Of a DNA stretch of 64,000 bases, positions 21,066-30,651 are shown piece by piece (the stretch's first letter is position 1; each line of letters starts with the position of its first letter). The DNA comes from Thermogemmata fonticola (lineage in GTDB: Bacteria; Planctomycetota; Planctomycetia; Gemmatales; Gemmataceae). Under the pieces are notes generated by a model that worked only from the letters and a program-made list of their open reading frames with translations, did not search any database and was not told the origin of the DNA. The translations under genes were made by a program, and so were the position numbers. The stretch is taken from the NCBI RefSeq assembly GCF_013694095.1, contig NZ_JACEFB010000008.1, forward strand, positions 141,720 to 205,719. Reading direction: 5' to 3'.

Positions 21066-22916
21066 TCAGCCGCCGCAGGAAGGGGAGGAATTGGGAGCGA
21101 CAGCCTGGGCGAGCACTTGCAATTGCAGCACGCTCCGCTCCTGTTCCTTTTGCAGGTAAGCCCGCCCTTTTTTGACCTGGATATGGTCCCAGGGAAGCCG
21201 TTCGGTCAGAGGCCGGGGCCGCGAACGGTAGAATTCGACATCGATCCCCAAGTCGGCGAAGGTCTGGTGCCAGAGATGGGGGCGGAAGCATTCGCGCCAG
21301 CCATCGAAGCGGGCGCCCCGCTGCCAAGCCTTGTACAGGGCAGGAGCAATCCGGCGATCCCCCCGTGTGAGAATCCCTTCCAGCAGGCTGGTTTCGATGT
21401 CATGCTGCTTGATAGTGACAAAGCGATTGCGCTTGCGACGGCGGAGATACTCCCCGACCCAGAGAAAATACTCACGGGATTGCATCCCGTTCCATTGGTA
21501 CGGCGTATGCGGTTTGGGAACGAAGTTCGACACGCTGGCCGTCACTTCCTTGTACCGGCCCGTTACTTCCTTGCCGATGGCACTGATGGTTTCCGCCAGT
21601 TCGACAATGCCGTGCAGGTCCACCGTCCTTTCCCCCGGCAAACCGCAGAGGAAGTAGAGCTTGACGTGTTGGATGCCTTCGCGGAAGGCCGCCCGACAGC
21701 CTTCGATCAGGTCTTCGTTCTTGATCTTCTTGCGGATTTGTTCCCGCATGTCATCGCGGGCCACTTCGGGAGCCAGAGTCAGGCCGGCCTGCCGCCACCC
21801 TTTCATCAGCCGAGGCACATGCCGCAGTTGGTGGTTGACCCGCAAACTGGGGAGCGACACATTGACGCCCAAGGGGGCGAAAACCTCGTGCATGCGCTGG
21901 ACCAGTTCCTCGAAGTAGGGATAATCGCTGCTGGAAAGCGACAGGAGGCTGATCTCGTTGAGGCCGGTGTTGCGATAGCTTTCCAAGGCGGCCTGGACGA
22001 TCGTTTCGACACTGCGCACCCGCAAGGGCCGCTTGATGACCGTCGATTGACAGAAGCGGCACTGGTGAGGGCATCCTCGCATGATCTCGATGGCAATGCG
22101 GTCGTGGGGCGTCTGGACGAAAGGTACCACCGGGCGAGTGGGCAAGGGAATGTCGTCCAGATCGCGGCTATTGACGAAGCTGACGATCTCCAGCGGCACA
22201 TCGGAGCGGAGGCGGTGGAAGGCGGCGATCGTGCCGTCCGCATGGTAGTCAAATTCGTAGAAGGCGGGAACATAGACCCAATTAGCTTGGACAGCCAGGC
22301 TGGCCAACATCTCTAAGCGCCGGGCATGGGAAAGATCGCCGTCCCGCAGGGCCTGTTCCTTGAGCGTCATCCACTGGTCCATCACCCAGGGCAACGACTC
22401 CTCGCCATCGCCGATGACGAACAGGTCGATGAAGGGAGCGAGGACTTCCGGGTTCTGCGCGCCGGGTCCGCCGGCAATGATCAGCGGATCGCAAACACTC
22501 CGCTGCTCGCTGAAATGGGGGATGCCTCCCAGGTCCAACATCGTCAGGATGTTCGTGTAGCAAACCTCGTATTGGAGGCTGAAGCCGATGAGGTCGAATT
22601 CCCGCAGCGGCGTGAACGTCTCCAGCGAATAGAGAGGCAGCCGGTGGCGCCGCAACTCCGCCTCGAAGTCCACCCAGGGAGTGAAGACCCGCTCGCAGGC
22701 CCATTGCGGATCGTTGTTCATGATGGAATAAAGGACCTGCAAGCCATGATGGCTCATGCCGATGCTGTAGGCATCCGGGAAGGCCAAGCAGAGTTTGCCG
22801 CGGACCTGGCGGTGATCCTTGACCACGATGTTGCGCTCGCCGCCGATGTACTGGGCGGGGGTCTGCACACGGGTCAGGATCGCCGCTAGCGCATCACGCA
22901 AGGCAGTGTTGATCAT
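21066..22916 (-). CDS. TIGR03960-like B12-binding-type radical SAM protein
   Basis: About 616 aa from the ATG at 22916, chosen over 22970 because of aaggag upstream and the natural N-terminus MINTALRDALAAIL. The N-terminal 230 residues are a B12-binding-like domain (FPDAYSIGMSHHGLQVLYSIMN; GGPGAQNPEVLAPF; FVIGDGEESLP). The radical SAM cluster motif is IEIMRGCPHQCRFCQ (Cys282, Cys286, Cys289). Later blocks such as LTLAPEVARDDMREQIRKKI, KLYFLCGLPGE and FVPKPHTPYQW match the TIGR03960 family. In many bacteria a TIGR03936 partner is adjacent or fused, but none is seen here. The reaction is unknown; a role in RNA modification has been suggested from gene context in other genomes. Confidence 0.9.
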   Translation of the reverse strand: MINTALRDALAAILTRVQTPAQYIGGERNIVVKDHRQVRGKLCLAFPDAYSIGMSHHGLQVLYSIMNNDPQWACERVFTPWVDFEAELRRHRLPLYSLETFTPLREFDLIGFSLQYEVCYTNILTMLDLGGIPHFSEQRSVCDPLIIAGGPGAQNPEVLAPFIDLFVIGDGEESLPWVMDQWMTLKEQALRDGDLSHARRLEMLASLAVQANWVYVPAFYEFDYHADGTIAAFHRLRSDVPLEIVSFVNSRDLDDIPLPTRPVVPFVQTPHDRIAIEIMRGCPHQCRFCQSTVIKRPLRVRSVETIVQAALESYRNTGLNEISLLSLSSSDYPYFEELVQRMHEVFAPLGVNVSLPSLRVNHQLRHVPRLMKGWRQAGLTLAPEVARDDMREQIRKKIKNEDLIEGCRAAFREGIQHVKLYFLCGLPGERTVDLHGIVELAETISAIGKEVTGRYKEVTASVSNFVPKPHTPYQWNGMQSREYFLWVGEYLRRRKRNRFVTIKQHDIETSLLEGILTRGDRRIAPALYKAWQRGARFDGWRECFRPHLWHQTFADLGIDVEFYRSRPRPLTERLPWDHIQVKKGRAYLQKEQERSVLQLQVLAQAVAPNSSPSCGG

Positions 22917-23332
22917 ATCCTTGGGCCACTCCTTTCTCCGACTCTTCCTCCCAGGCACGCCCCAGCTCACTGTAGGATACCGGGACGAGGACAGCCTATG
23001 CCGTCACGAGCATGCCTCCCGCATCTCCCCAGAAGATTATAACAATTCCCACCATGCAGGGATTGCAGCGGCAGGGACGCCTCCCACCTCTCTTTCATTC
23101 CAAACTCACAAGCGGAGGCAGCCCGACTCTATCCCGAACTCACGGACGGGTCACGAGCAGGACTGGGCACGGGGGTATCGAATGGCAGCATCCGCGAATA
23201 GGACGAAGAGATGGCATCCGAGGCGGCGGCTTCCTTGAATATGGCGGCGGCCTCTCCGACCGGCTAGGGGCGAAAATCCCGCCCCCTCTCGCCAGCGGCG
23301 GGTATACGGGTCATCAGAGGCCACGGGGTGTT
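22917..23332. other. Intergenic region upstream of the radical SAM gene
   Basis: 416 bp with no supported coding frame. It should contain the radical SAM promoter and the 3' end of the DUF1501 transcript. Nothing structural stands out. Confidence 0.4.
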
Positions 23333-24814
23333 CTAAGCCAGAATCTCCCGCACGACGTGGCCGTGGACATCGGTGAGACGGTAATCGCGCCCCTGGAAGC
23401 GGAACGTCAGGCGGGTATGGTCCAGACCCAGGCAGTGCAGCAGGGTAGCTTGCAGATCGTGGACGTGGACCTTATCGCGGGCGACACGGAATCCCAAATC
23501 ATCACTGGCCCCGTGGACATAGCCGGCTTTGATCCCCCCGCCGCAGAGGAGCAGGGAGAAGCAATCGGGGTAGTGGTCCCGCCCCAGCAAGGCGCTTTGG
23601 GACGTGCGGCCTTCGCGGAACGGCGTCCGCCCGAATTCGCCACCCCAGATGACGAGGGTCTCGTCGAGCATGCCGCGGGCTTTGAGGTCGCGGATGAGGG
23701 CGGCCACCGCTTTGGCGGTGACGGTCCCCTTGCGGATCAAGCCGTCGCGGATTTCTTCGTTGGGATTGGTACCGTGGAAGTCCCAACCCCAATCGAAAAG
23801 CTGGATGAAGCGCACGCCCCGCTCTGCCAGGCGTCGCGCCAGCAGGCAGTTGTTGGCGAAGCTGCCCGATCCCGGCACCGCACCGTAGGCTTCCAGGACT
23901 TTGGCCGGCTCGCGCGAAATATCCATCGCTTCGGTCGCCGCCATTTGCATGCGAAAGGCCAGCTCATACTGGGCAATGCGGGTGGCCGTTTCCGGATGCC
24001 CCAGCTCTTCGTGCTGCAAGGCGTTGAGGTCCCGCAGGGCATCCAGGCCCAAGCGGCGCGTCTGCCGGTCCATGCCGGGCGGGTCGGAGAGATACAGCAC
24101 CGGCTCCCCCTTGCTCCGGCATTGCACCCCCTGGAAGACACTGGGAAGAAAGCCGCTGCCCCAGCAGCCCTGCCCGCCGCTCGGTTGCGTCCCGCTGGAA
24201 ATGAGGACCACGAACCCCGGCAGATTCTGGGACTCGCTCCCCAACCCATAGCAGACCCACGACCCGAAGCTGGGGCGACCCTGACGCGCGAAACCGGTGA
24301 AAAGCAATAGCTCCGCCGGAGCGTGATTGAACTCGTCCGTCGTCATCGAATTGATGACGGTCACTTCATCGGCGATCGCGTGCATCGGCCGAATGGCATC
24401 GGACATCCAGATGCCGGCCCGGCCCGCCCGCCGGAAGGTTTGCCGTGTCCCCAGCAGCTTGGGAATCCCGGAAGTGAAAGCGAAGCGCTTGCCGCGGATA
24501 AACTCCTCCGGGCAGTCCTTGCCGTCGTATTTGACCAACTCCGGCTTGTAGTCGAGCAGGTCCAGATGCGGCGGCGCACCGGACATGTGCAAGTAGATGA
24601 CCCGTTTCGCTTTCGCCGGGAAATGCGGCGGCTTGGGGGAGAGAGGTTGCACTGCTGGCAGTGACGCTCCGCTCCCCACCGAGCGAGCGGTTTCCGCCGC
24701 GGCTCCCCAACTCCCGCTGATCTCCGCCAGGGCCAAAGCTCCCAATCCGAGCGAACCCTGGCCGAGAAAGTGGCGCCGCGTCACCCATTGCAAGCGTTCC
24801 CATCGCGGATGCAT
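23333..24814 (-). CDS. DUF1501 Tat-exported protein
   Basis: 493 aa. The N-terminus carries a twin-arginine signal (TRRHFLGQGSLGLGALALAEI). The DUF1501 fold is related to alkaline phosphatases/sulfatases and shows VIYLHMSGAPPHLDLLDYKPEL, AELLLFTGFARQGRPSFGSW, QLFDWGWDFHG and IWGGEFGRTPF, with DLQATLLHCLGLDHTRLTFR near the end. The ATG at 24814 has aaggag upstream. It follows the DUF1549/DUF1553 gene by 164 bp, the standard planctomycete pairing. The pair is widely assumed to act on sulfated polysaccharides or an exported substrate, but no activity is proven. Confidence 0.93.
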   Translation of the reverse strand: MHPRWERLQWVTRRHFLGQGSLGLGALALAEISGSWGAAAETARSVGSGASLPAVQPLSPKPPHFPAKAKRVIYLHMSGAPPHLDLLDYKPELVKYDGKDCPEEFIRGKRFAFTSGIPKLLGTRQTFRRAGRAGIWMSDAIRPMHAIADEVTVINSMTTDEFNHAPAELLLFTGFARQGRPSFGSWVCYGLGSESQNLPGFVVLISSGTQPSGGQGCWGSGFLPSVFQGVQCRSKGEPVLYLSDPPGMDRQTRRLGLDALRDLNALQHEELGHPETATRIAQYELAFRMQMAATEAMDISREPAKVLEAYGAVPGSGSFANNCLLARRLAERGVRFIQLFDWGWDFHGTNPNEEIRDGLIRKGTVTAKAVAALIRDLKARGMLDETLVIWGGEFGRTPFREGRTSQSALLGRDHYPDCFSLLLCGGGIKAGYVHGASDDLGFRVARDKVHVHDLQATLLHCLGLDHTRLTFRFQGRDYRLTDVHGHVVREILA

Positions 24815-24978
24815 CGTCGCTTCTCCTTCAGGGGATATTGATCTTGCTGCTGGGATTCAGGCTCCTCCCAACTCGCCGGGCACATCTGAGCACATGCTCT
24901 GACACATCTCTGAGTCCATTCTCTTCAGGGGAACGATCCGCACTGTCTCTCGATGCTGTGCCGGCAACGCGTCCCAAG

Positions 24979-27459
24979 TCAACGCTTGAGGAACATCTCG
25001 TCGAGGTTGAGCAGGACGTTGGCCACGGTGGTCCAGGCAGCGGCTTCCACCGGATCGATCCCCGGCGGCAGAGGTCCCAAGGGGTCGGTGGCCAGCCGGG
25101 CAGCACGGGAGGGGTCTTTAGCAAAACCCTCACGGGCCTGCTGGTACAGCGTCACCAGGCGTTGCACTTCCGCATCCGTGGGCGGGCGAATGAGGCAGCG
25201 GCGGAAAGCATAAACCGCCTTCGCTTGGGGAGTAATCCCACCTTCCTGAATTGTCCGACGGGCCAGAGCTTGGGCCGCTTCGACATACACCGGATCATTC
25301 ATAGTGACCAGCGCCTGCAACGGCGTATTTGTCTGTCCCCGGCGCACGGTGCAAACTTCCCGGTTGGGAGCATCGAACATCACCATGGACGGATAGGGAT
25401 TGCTCCGCCTCCAGGTGGTGTATACCCCGCGGCGGTAGCGATCCTCTCCCGTGCTGGTTTCCCAATCGATACGTCCTCCGAAGGCAGCGGTAACGCCCAG
25501 GTTTGGCTGGGGCGGCTTGACCGACGGCCCGAACATCTTGGAGCTGAGCAGTCCTGCGGCAAAGAGGGCCTGATCCCGCACCATCTCCGCGGTCAGGCGC
25601 ACCCGTGGTCCACGGGCGAGCAGGCGATTGTCCGGGTCCCGTTCATACAACTCCGGCGTCACCCGAACTGCCTGGCGATAGGTGCTGGAGGTCACCAGCA
25701 GCTTCAGGAAGCGCTTGATGTTCCAGTCCTTTTGCAACTCCAGGGCCAGCCAGTCCAGCAACTCCGGATGTACCGGCAATTCTCCCTGGATACCGAACTC
25801 CTCGCTGGTGCGGACAATCCCCACGCCAAAGATCTGCTCCCAGAACCGATTGGCGATGACGCGGGCCGTCAGGGGGTTGTCGGGGCTAAGGAGCCAGCGA
25901 GCGAAACCGAGGCGGTTTTTGGGCCACTGCGGGGAGAAGGGATGAAACACTGCCGGTGTCCCTTCGCTGACCGCTTCGCCGAGGTCCTGAAAATTACCTC
26001 GATGCTGGATGCGCGTGGTCCGCCGCCGGGAACCCTGCAACTCCTGGAGGATCGGCACCGTGGTCACCGGCCGGATTGCGTTGGCTTGCTTCTTGAGCGC
26101 TTCCAAGCGTTGCCGCTCGGCGGGAAGTTCGTCCGGCTTCTTCCCGCGCAACTGCTCCTCCAGCTTGCGGATCTGCTCCTGGAGGCTCCGCTTCTTCTGG
26201 AGCAACTCCTCAGTCCAGAACGGCAGAACTGGACTTTCGTCAGAACGGTCGGCATCAGCGGTGTTGTTGAAAAAGGCGAAAACCTGGAAGTATTCCTTTT
26301 GACTGATGGGGTCATACTTGTGCGTGTGGCATTGAGCGCAGCCGATGGACGTCGCCATCCAGACGGTGAAGGTCGTATTGACGCGATCCACCACGGCGAC
26401 ATTACGGAACTCTTCGTCGTTGGTCCCCCCTTCGTTGTTCGTCATCGTGTTGCGGTGGAAGGCGGTGGCCACCAGCATCTCCAGGGCCGGCGGAGGCAAG
26501 CGCCAGGCCTCGTCCAGATTCAGCGGCTGGCCTTTGGGAACATAACCTTCCTCTTCCAAAAGCAGGTCGCCGGCCAGTTGTTCCAGGGTGAAGCGGTCGA
26601 AGGGCTTGTTGGCGTTGAAACTGGCGATCACATAATCGCGGTATTTCCAGATGGTGCGGGGCGGATCATCGGCGTAACCGGCGCTGTCGGCGTAGCGGGC
26701 CAGGTCGAGCCAAAAGCGTGCCCAGTGTTCGCCATAGGCCGGCTTGGCCAGCAAGCGATCGACGTACCGCTCGTAAGCATCCGGGGCCGGATCACGCACG
26801 AAGGCCTCCGCCTCCTCCACACTCGGCGGCAGACCCGTCAGGTCCAGGGCCACCCGGCGGGCCAAGGCATAGCGGTCCGCCTCCGGCTGGGGAGTCAAAC
26901 CTTCCTGTTGGAGGCGATACAGGATGAAGGCGTCAATCGGATTGCGAATCGGGAAGTGCGGCGGGGCTTGGACAGCGGGAAGGGGCGGCAGGACCGGCTT
27001 GCGATAGGCCCAATGCGGAGCGTAAGGGGCGCCTTGAGCAATCCACTGCCGCAAGATGTCGATCTCGCGCGGGCTGAGGCGCCGGCCCGTTTTGACCGGC
27101 GGCATCACCTCGTCCCCCTCCGAGCTGCTCACCCGCCGTAACAACTCGCTCTCCTGAGGCTTGCCCGGACTGAGCACCGCAACGGCTTCGTCCCGCAGGT
27201 CTAGCCGCAACCCGCCCTTGCGTGTCTTGTCGTCGGGACCATGACAGGCAAAACAGTTATTTGACAGAATGGGACGGACATCACGGATGTAATCCACCGC
27301 CGCCCCTCCAGAAGTCCGGCCCGCGGCGGATGCGGAAGAGGCAGGCGGATCACCGCCGGCTCGGCCAAGACCGCCTCCTGCCGCCAGGAGCCAACTGACC
27401 GCCGCAAGCACAACGCCATTCCTGAACCTGCGATTGACCGGAAGCCGTCGGGCTGTCAT
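24979..27459 (-). CDS. PSCyt1-DUF1549-DUF1553 exported cytochrome-like protein
   Basis: 826 aa. A signal peptide ([20 protein letters not shown]) precedes a planctomycete cytochrome C domain with a haem-type motif in [26 protein letters not shown]1549 follows ([32 protein letters not shown]), then a coiled segment ([20 protein letters not shown]) and DUF1553 ([61 protein letters not shown]). A second possible haem motif is [12 protein letters not shown]. It is the first gene of the pair with DUF1501. The likely site is the periplasm; the redox role is inferred from the motif only. Confidence 0.94.
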   Translation of the reverse strand: MTARRLPVNRRFRNGVVLAAVSWLLAAGGGLGRAGGDPPASSASAAGRTSGGAAVDYIRDVRPILSNNCFACHGPDDKTRKGGLRLDLRDEAVAVLSPGKPQESELLRRVSSSEGDEVMPPVKTGRRLSPREIDILRQWIAQGAPYAPHWAYRKPVLPPLPAVQAPPHFPIRNPIDAFILYRLQQEGLTPQPEADRYALARRVALDLTGLPPSVEEAEAFVRDPAPDAYERYVDRLLAKPAYGEHWARFWLDLARYADSAGYADDPPRTIWKYRDYVIASFNANKPFDRFTLEQLAGDLLLEEEGYVPKGQPLNLDEAWRLPPPALEMLVATAFHRNTMTNNEGGTNDEEFRNVAVVDRVNTTFTVWMATSIGCAQCHTHKYDPISQKEYFQVFAFFNNTADADRSDESPVLPFWTEELLQKKRSLQEQIRKLEEQLRGKKPDELPAERQRLEALKKQANAIRPVTTVPILQELQGSRRRTTRIQHRGNFQDLGEAVSEGTPAVFHPFSPQWPKNRLGFARWLLSPDNPLTARVIANRFWEQIFGVGIVRTSEEFGIQGELPVHPELLDWLALELQKDWNIKRFLKLLVTSSTYRQAVRVTPELYERDPDNRLLARGPRVRLTAEMVRDQALFAAGLLSSKMFGPSVKPPQPNLGVTAAFGGRIDWETSTGEDRYRRGVYTTWRRSNPYPSMVMFDAPNREVCTVRRGQTNTPLQALVTMNDPVYVEAAQALARRTIQEGGITPQAKAVYAFRRCLIRPPTDAEVQRLVTLYQQAREGFAKDPSRAARLATDPLGPLPPGIDPVEAAAWTTVANVLLNLDEMFLKR

Positions 27460-27889
27460 AGCTGCCTCGCTTTGAGTCGATCCGCGACTTCGATGATCCC
27501 GTCGCGGTCTTACCAGTGTGTCGAGGATACGCTGATTGCGATACTAGGGGGGAACATAAATGGCCGGCTCTGAGGCAACCGTGCCGGATCCGAGAGCCTT
27601 TGCCGTTCGGCGGATACTGTATATATAGCCGATGCCGTTGCTTCCTGGAAGCCGGAGGAATGGAAAACGCGAACCGCGGAATCACTCCGCCTCTCGCTGC
27701 GCCTTCTAGCGCGGTATGAGGCCGGAACATTCTGGCCAGCCCCTCGCTTGCGGAATGAAAGGTTGAGGATGGGTCAAGGTAAAGGAGAAGGGAAAGGAGT
27801 TGCGAGAAAAATACCCGCGTGTGTGAAAAGGAAAGAGAAGCCATGAGGAGAAGGAGACGAGTTTTTTCCAGGGTTCCAGGAAAATGTGC

Positions 27890-27918
27890 TTGACGCAGGC
27901 CGAGATGAGGGATAAGAT
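27890..27918 (+). promoter_or_regulatory. Putative sigma70 promoter for rho
   Basis: TTGACG at 27890-27895, 17-bp spacer, TAAGAT at 27913-27918. It is the best match I found in the 868-bp region and points at rho, giving a leader of about 400 nt. Confidence 0.45.
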
Positions 27919-28112
27919 TGGAACAAGGAAAGTCGCCCACAAACACATTCTGGCGTTGTCCCCCTGTGGGAGTAACGCATCTTGACTTCCCCACCGCAGT
28001 TGTGGCAAAGTGGCGTGCAGGACGAGGAGTGATGGGAAAAGGCCCTGTTCCGTTTGGCCTGAGCAGGTCCGCCCAACTCACGACGGTGAGGCAGGAGTCA
28101 CACAAGTAGCCG

Positions 28113-28200
28113 TTCCGGGGCGGTTCCTCGGAAGCCCAAGACCGTGAGAACAGAGAGATCGCGTGACAAGCAACGTCGGACTCGGGGGCGGTTCCCCGAG
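28113..28200 (+). promoter_or_regulatory. Twin hairpins in the rho leader
   Basis: Two hairpins with nearly the same loop. The first is TTCCGGGG / CCTCGGAA (28113-28120 with 28126-28133, one G-U pair) around CGGTT. The second is CTCGGGG / CCCCGAG (28181-28187 with 28194-28200) around GCGGTT. The shared core GGGGCGGTTCC suggests a duplicated RNA element. Neither is followed by a T-run, so a protein or Rho binding role is more likely than simple termination. Confidence 0.4.
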
Positions 28201-28327
28201 CCTCCCTGTGGGGGAAGGGAAGGGAGAAGTCCCCCGTCCAGAGTGATGATGGACCGGTGTCCGTCATCATAACCAATCCCTGGATGATAGGTCTTTTGGT
28301 ACCCCAACCTGAATGAGGAGTCTGATC

Positions 28328-29881
28328 ATGCCCGACGCCAAAGGCGTCGAAGGGACGCCACCGCGCCCCTCTCTTTTGCGTGCTGCTGCTGCACGGCGTT
28401 TAGTTCGGAAGACGGCCGCTGCGGGCGAGTCCGCCCCGGCGGGGAGCACTCCAGCGCCGGCCCCGCCGCCTCCGACCCCGGCTGCCTTGGGAGCGCCTGC
28501 CACTCCGGCAACCGAAGCACGGACGGAGTCGGCGGCTGAGGCCCGCCCCACCAGCGACGCCCGCATTCCGGCGGAACCCCGTTCCCTGGAGCGGCCCGTC
28601 CGCGCCCCTTCCGGAGTGCCCTGCCGCCTGGATGACCTCTACCGCATGCCCATGCCCCAACTGTTCAAACTGGCGGAAAAAGAGGGCATCCACGAGCACT
28701 CCGGTATGAACCGGGCGCAGCTCATCGTCGCCATCGTCCGCCGGCAGATCGAACGAGGCGAGATCGTCCGCGGTTCCGGCACCTTGGAAGTCCTCCCGGA
28801 CGGCTATGGCTTCCTCCGCTCTCAAGCCCACAACTACCTCGCCAGCCCGGAGGACATCTACGTTTCCCCCTCGCAGATCCGCCGCATGAGCCTGCGCACC
28901 GGCCTGGTCGTCGAAGGGCCGATCCGCCTGCCCATCGAAAACCAGGACAACTTCGCCATCATGCAGATCGAGCGGGTCAATGGTCGCAACCCCGATGAGA
29001 TCGCCACCCTCACCAACTTTGAGGACCTCACCCCCCTCCACCCCAACCAGCGCCTGCGGCTGGAAACCACGCCCGACGAGCTGTCCATGCGCATCGTGGA
29101 CCTCATCACCCCGATCGGCAAAGGACAGCGCGGCCTGATCGTGGCTCCGCCCCGCACCGGCAAAACCATCCTGCTCTCCAAGATGGCCAATGCCATCCTG
29201 AAAAATCACCCCGAATGCTACGTCTTCGTCCTGCTCGTGGATGAGCGGCCGGAGGAAGTCACCGAAATGCAACGCATGGTGCAAGGCACTAATGCGGAGG
29301 TGGTGGCCAGCACCTTCGACGAACCCGCCGAAGAACATATCCACGTCTCGGAAATCGTCCTCGAAAAAGCCAAGCGCATGGTGGAAATGAAGCAGGACGT
29401 CGTCATCCTGCTCGACTCGATCACCCGCTTGGCCCGTGCCCACAACACGGAAGCCGGACCCGGAGGCAAACTCCTCTCCGGCGGTCTGGACTCCAACGCC
29501 ATGCAGAAGCCGAAACGCTTCTTCGGTGCCGCTCGCAACATCGAAGAAGGCGGCAGCCTGACCATTCTGGCCACCGCCCTCATCGACACCGGCTCCCGCA
29601 TGGATGAAGTCATCTTCGAGGAGTTCAAAGGAACCGGAAACATGGAGTTGCACCTGGACCGCCGCCTCGTGGAAAAACGGGTCTATCCCGCCATCGATGT
29701 CAATCGGTCCGGCACCCGCAAGGAAGAACTCCTCCTCCACCCCGACGAACTGGAGAAAATCCGCATCCTCCGCCGCGTCCTTGCTGACATGCACCCCGTG
29801 GAGGCTATGGAACTCCTTGTCAACCGGGCCAAGAAAACCAAGTCTAACGCCGAGTTCCTTCTCTCGATGAATCTCGGCTGA
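28328..29881 (+). CDS. rho: Transcription termination factor Rho
   Basis: 517 aa. Rho is the hexameric RNA helicase that ends transcripts. I chose the ATG at 28328, which has tgaggag seven bases upstream; an ATG at 28313 has none. Residues 1-95 are an Ala/Pro/Thr-rich disordered extension typical of high-GC bacteria. Then comes the Rho N domain ([30 protein letters not shown]) and the RNA-binding CSD ([15 protein letters not shown]). The ATPase core has a Walker A at about 273-280 (APPRTGKT, Arg-Thr instead of the usual Lys-Ala), Walker [16 protein letters not shown], and [31 protein letters not shown]. Complete. Confidence 0.97.
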   Translation: MPDAKGVEGTPPRPSLLRAAAARRLVRKTAAAGESAPAGSTPAPAPPPPTPAALGAPATPATEARTESAAEARPTSDARIPAEPRSLERPVRAPSGVPCRLDDLYRMPMPQLFKLAEKEGIHEHSGMNRAQLIVAIVRRQIERGEIVRGSGTLEVLPDGYGFLRSQAHNYLASPEDIYVSPSQIRRMSLRTGLVVEGPIRLPIENQDNFAIMQIERVNGRNPDEIATLTNFEDLTPLHPNQRLRLETTPDELSMRIVDLITPIGKGQRGLIVAPPRTGKTILLSKMANAILKNHPECYVFVLLVDERPEEVTEMQRMVQGTNAEVVASTFDEPAEEHIHVSEIVLEKAKRMVEMKQDVVILLDSITRLARAHNTEAGPGGKLLSGGLDSNAMQKPKRFFGAARNIEEGGSLTILATALIDTGSRMDEVIFEEFKGTGNMELHLDRRLVEKRVYPAIDVNRSGTRKEELLLHPDELEKIRILRRVLADMHPVEAMELLVNRAKKTKSNAEFLLSMNLG

Positions 29882-30080
29882 CCGGCCTGCTTCCGCCTCC
29901 ACCGGTCGCCGGAGAACTGACCTTGGCTCCGGTGGCAATCGCTGTCTCCTCGCAGTCCCCCGTAGTAGTTGACGCTTCCGGCCGGCTCAGGGAACGCAAC
30001 CCGACCGGCCCTATCGTCCATCTCCGTCCTATCGTTCGGGAAAAATCAGAACGGCCCCAGATCAGAGAGAGGAGGACGGG

Positions 30081-30115
30081 AAAAAGAAATGGCCCGGTGC
30101 AAAGGGCACCGAGCC
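30081..30115 (-). terminator. Intrinsic terminator of the Lys-rich secreted gene
   Basis: On the minus strand GGCTCGGTGC pairs with GCACCGGGCC around CCTTT (30115-30091; an A/C mismatch near the base) and is followed by ATTTCTTTTTCCC. The hairpin plus T-rich tail lies 55 bp beyond the stop at 30170. On the plus strand it lacks a T-run, so it is unlikely to stop rho. Confidence 0.65.
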
Positions 30116-30169
30116 GAAGGGGGACTAACCTATGCGCGTTTCAGGATGGCCTGATCCGAGGCGCCTCCC

Positions 30170-30511
30170 CTAGTTTCCTCCCTTCCCCTTCTTGCCGAAG
30201 GCGGGGAGCGTCACTTCGGTGATCGTCCCATCCTTGACCGTGACATCCAGCTTCGGGCCGCCCGCTTTTCCTTTGCCGGCCAGCTTCAAACGGCCTTCCA
30301 GGATTTTGAACGACCCCTCCTTGGTGTTTCCTTCTTTGTCCTTGAGGATCACCTTGACGTTCTCGGCGATCTTGTAGGTCACCTCCTTGTCCCCTTCCTT
30401 GACGACCACTTCCTTGGTTTCGGCATTGTAGCGGAGGACGATGACATCCACCGCATACGCCAGACCCGCCATCAGAAACACGCTCGCCGTCGCCAGAAAC
30501 AACTTACGCAT
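30170..30511 (-). CDS. Small secreted Lys-rich hypothetical protein
   Basis: 113 aa. The ATG at 30511 has aaggag upstream and opens a signal peptide (MRKLFLATASVFLMAGLAYA-VD). The mature part alternates short beta strands with Lys/Glu turns (VVVKEGDKEVTYKIAENVKVIL; FKILEGRLKLAGKGK) and ends in KGKGGN. This looks like a small beta-barrel or SH3-like fold. No named family recognised. It is a single gene with its own terminator. Confidence 0.75.
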   Translation of the reverse strand: MRKLFLATASVFLMAGLAYAVDVIVLRYNAETKEVVVKEGDKEVTYKIAENVKVILKDKEGNTKEGSFKILEGRLKLAGKGKAGGPKLDVTVKDGTITEVTLPAFGKKGKGGN

Positions 30512-30651
30512 AGCCGCAAACTCCTTGGACAGGGGGGGGGCAGACAAACCGGAGGCGGAAACCTAACCGTCTCCGGGGTGGTCAATTTCTGACCTGCCGT
30601 GTTATCTAACCCGATCCGATGGCAGTGGAAACGGGTGAGTTGCTGTCTTCA

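Larger units (their letters stand above)
27460..28327. other. Long region upstream of rho
   Basis: 868 bp without a supported gene. The leftward half should hold the promoter of the DUF1549/1553 operon. The rightward half holds a good sigma70-type promoter (27890-27918) and two related hairpins (28113-28200), so a leader of roughly 400 nt before rho is likely. Open frames here are Ser/Pro/Arg-rich and lack ribosome sites. Confidence 0.5.

Noticed and set aside
24838..27141. 767-codon plus-strand frame
   Set aside because: Antisense to the DUF1549/1553 gene, which has all family motifs. The plus-strand reading has none.
27350..28276. 308-codon minus-strand frame upstream of rho
   Set aside because: No ribosome site, Ser/Pro/Arg-rich composition without a fold signal, and it overlaps the start of the DUF1549 gene and the rho promoter.
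29899..29935. CCACCGG/CCGGTGG stem after rho as its terminator
   Set aside because: The loop is 23 bases and no T-run follows, so support is too weak to list as a feature.
28400..29938. 512-codon minus-strand frame
   Set aside because: Shadow of rho in high-GC DNA; rho is fully supported.
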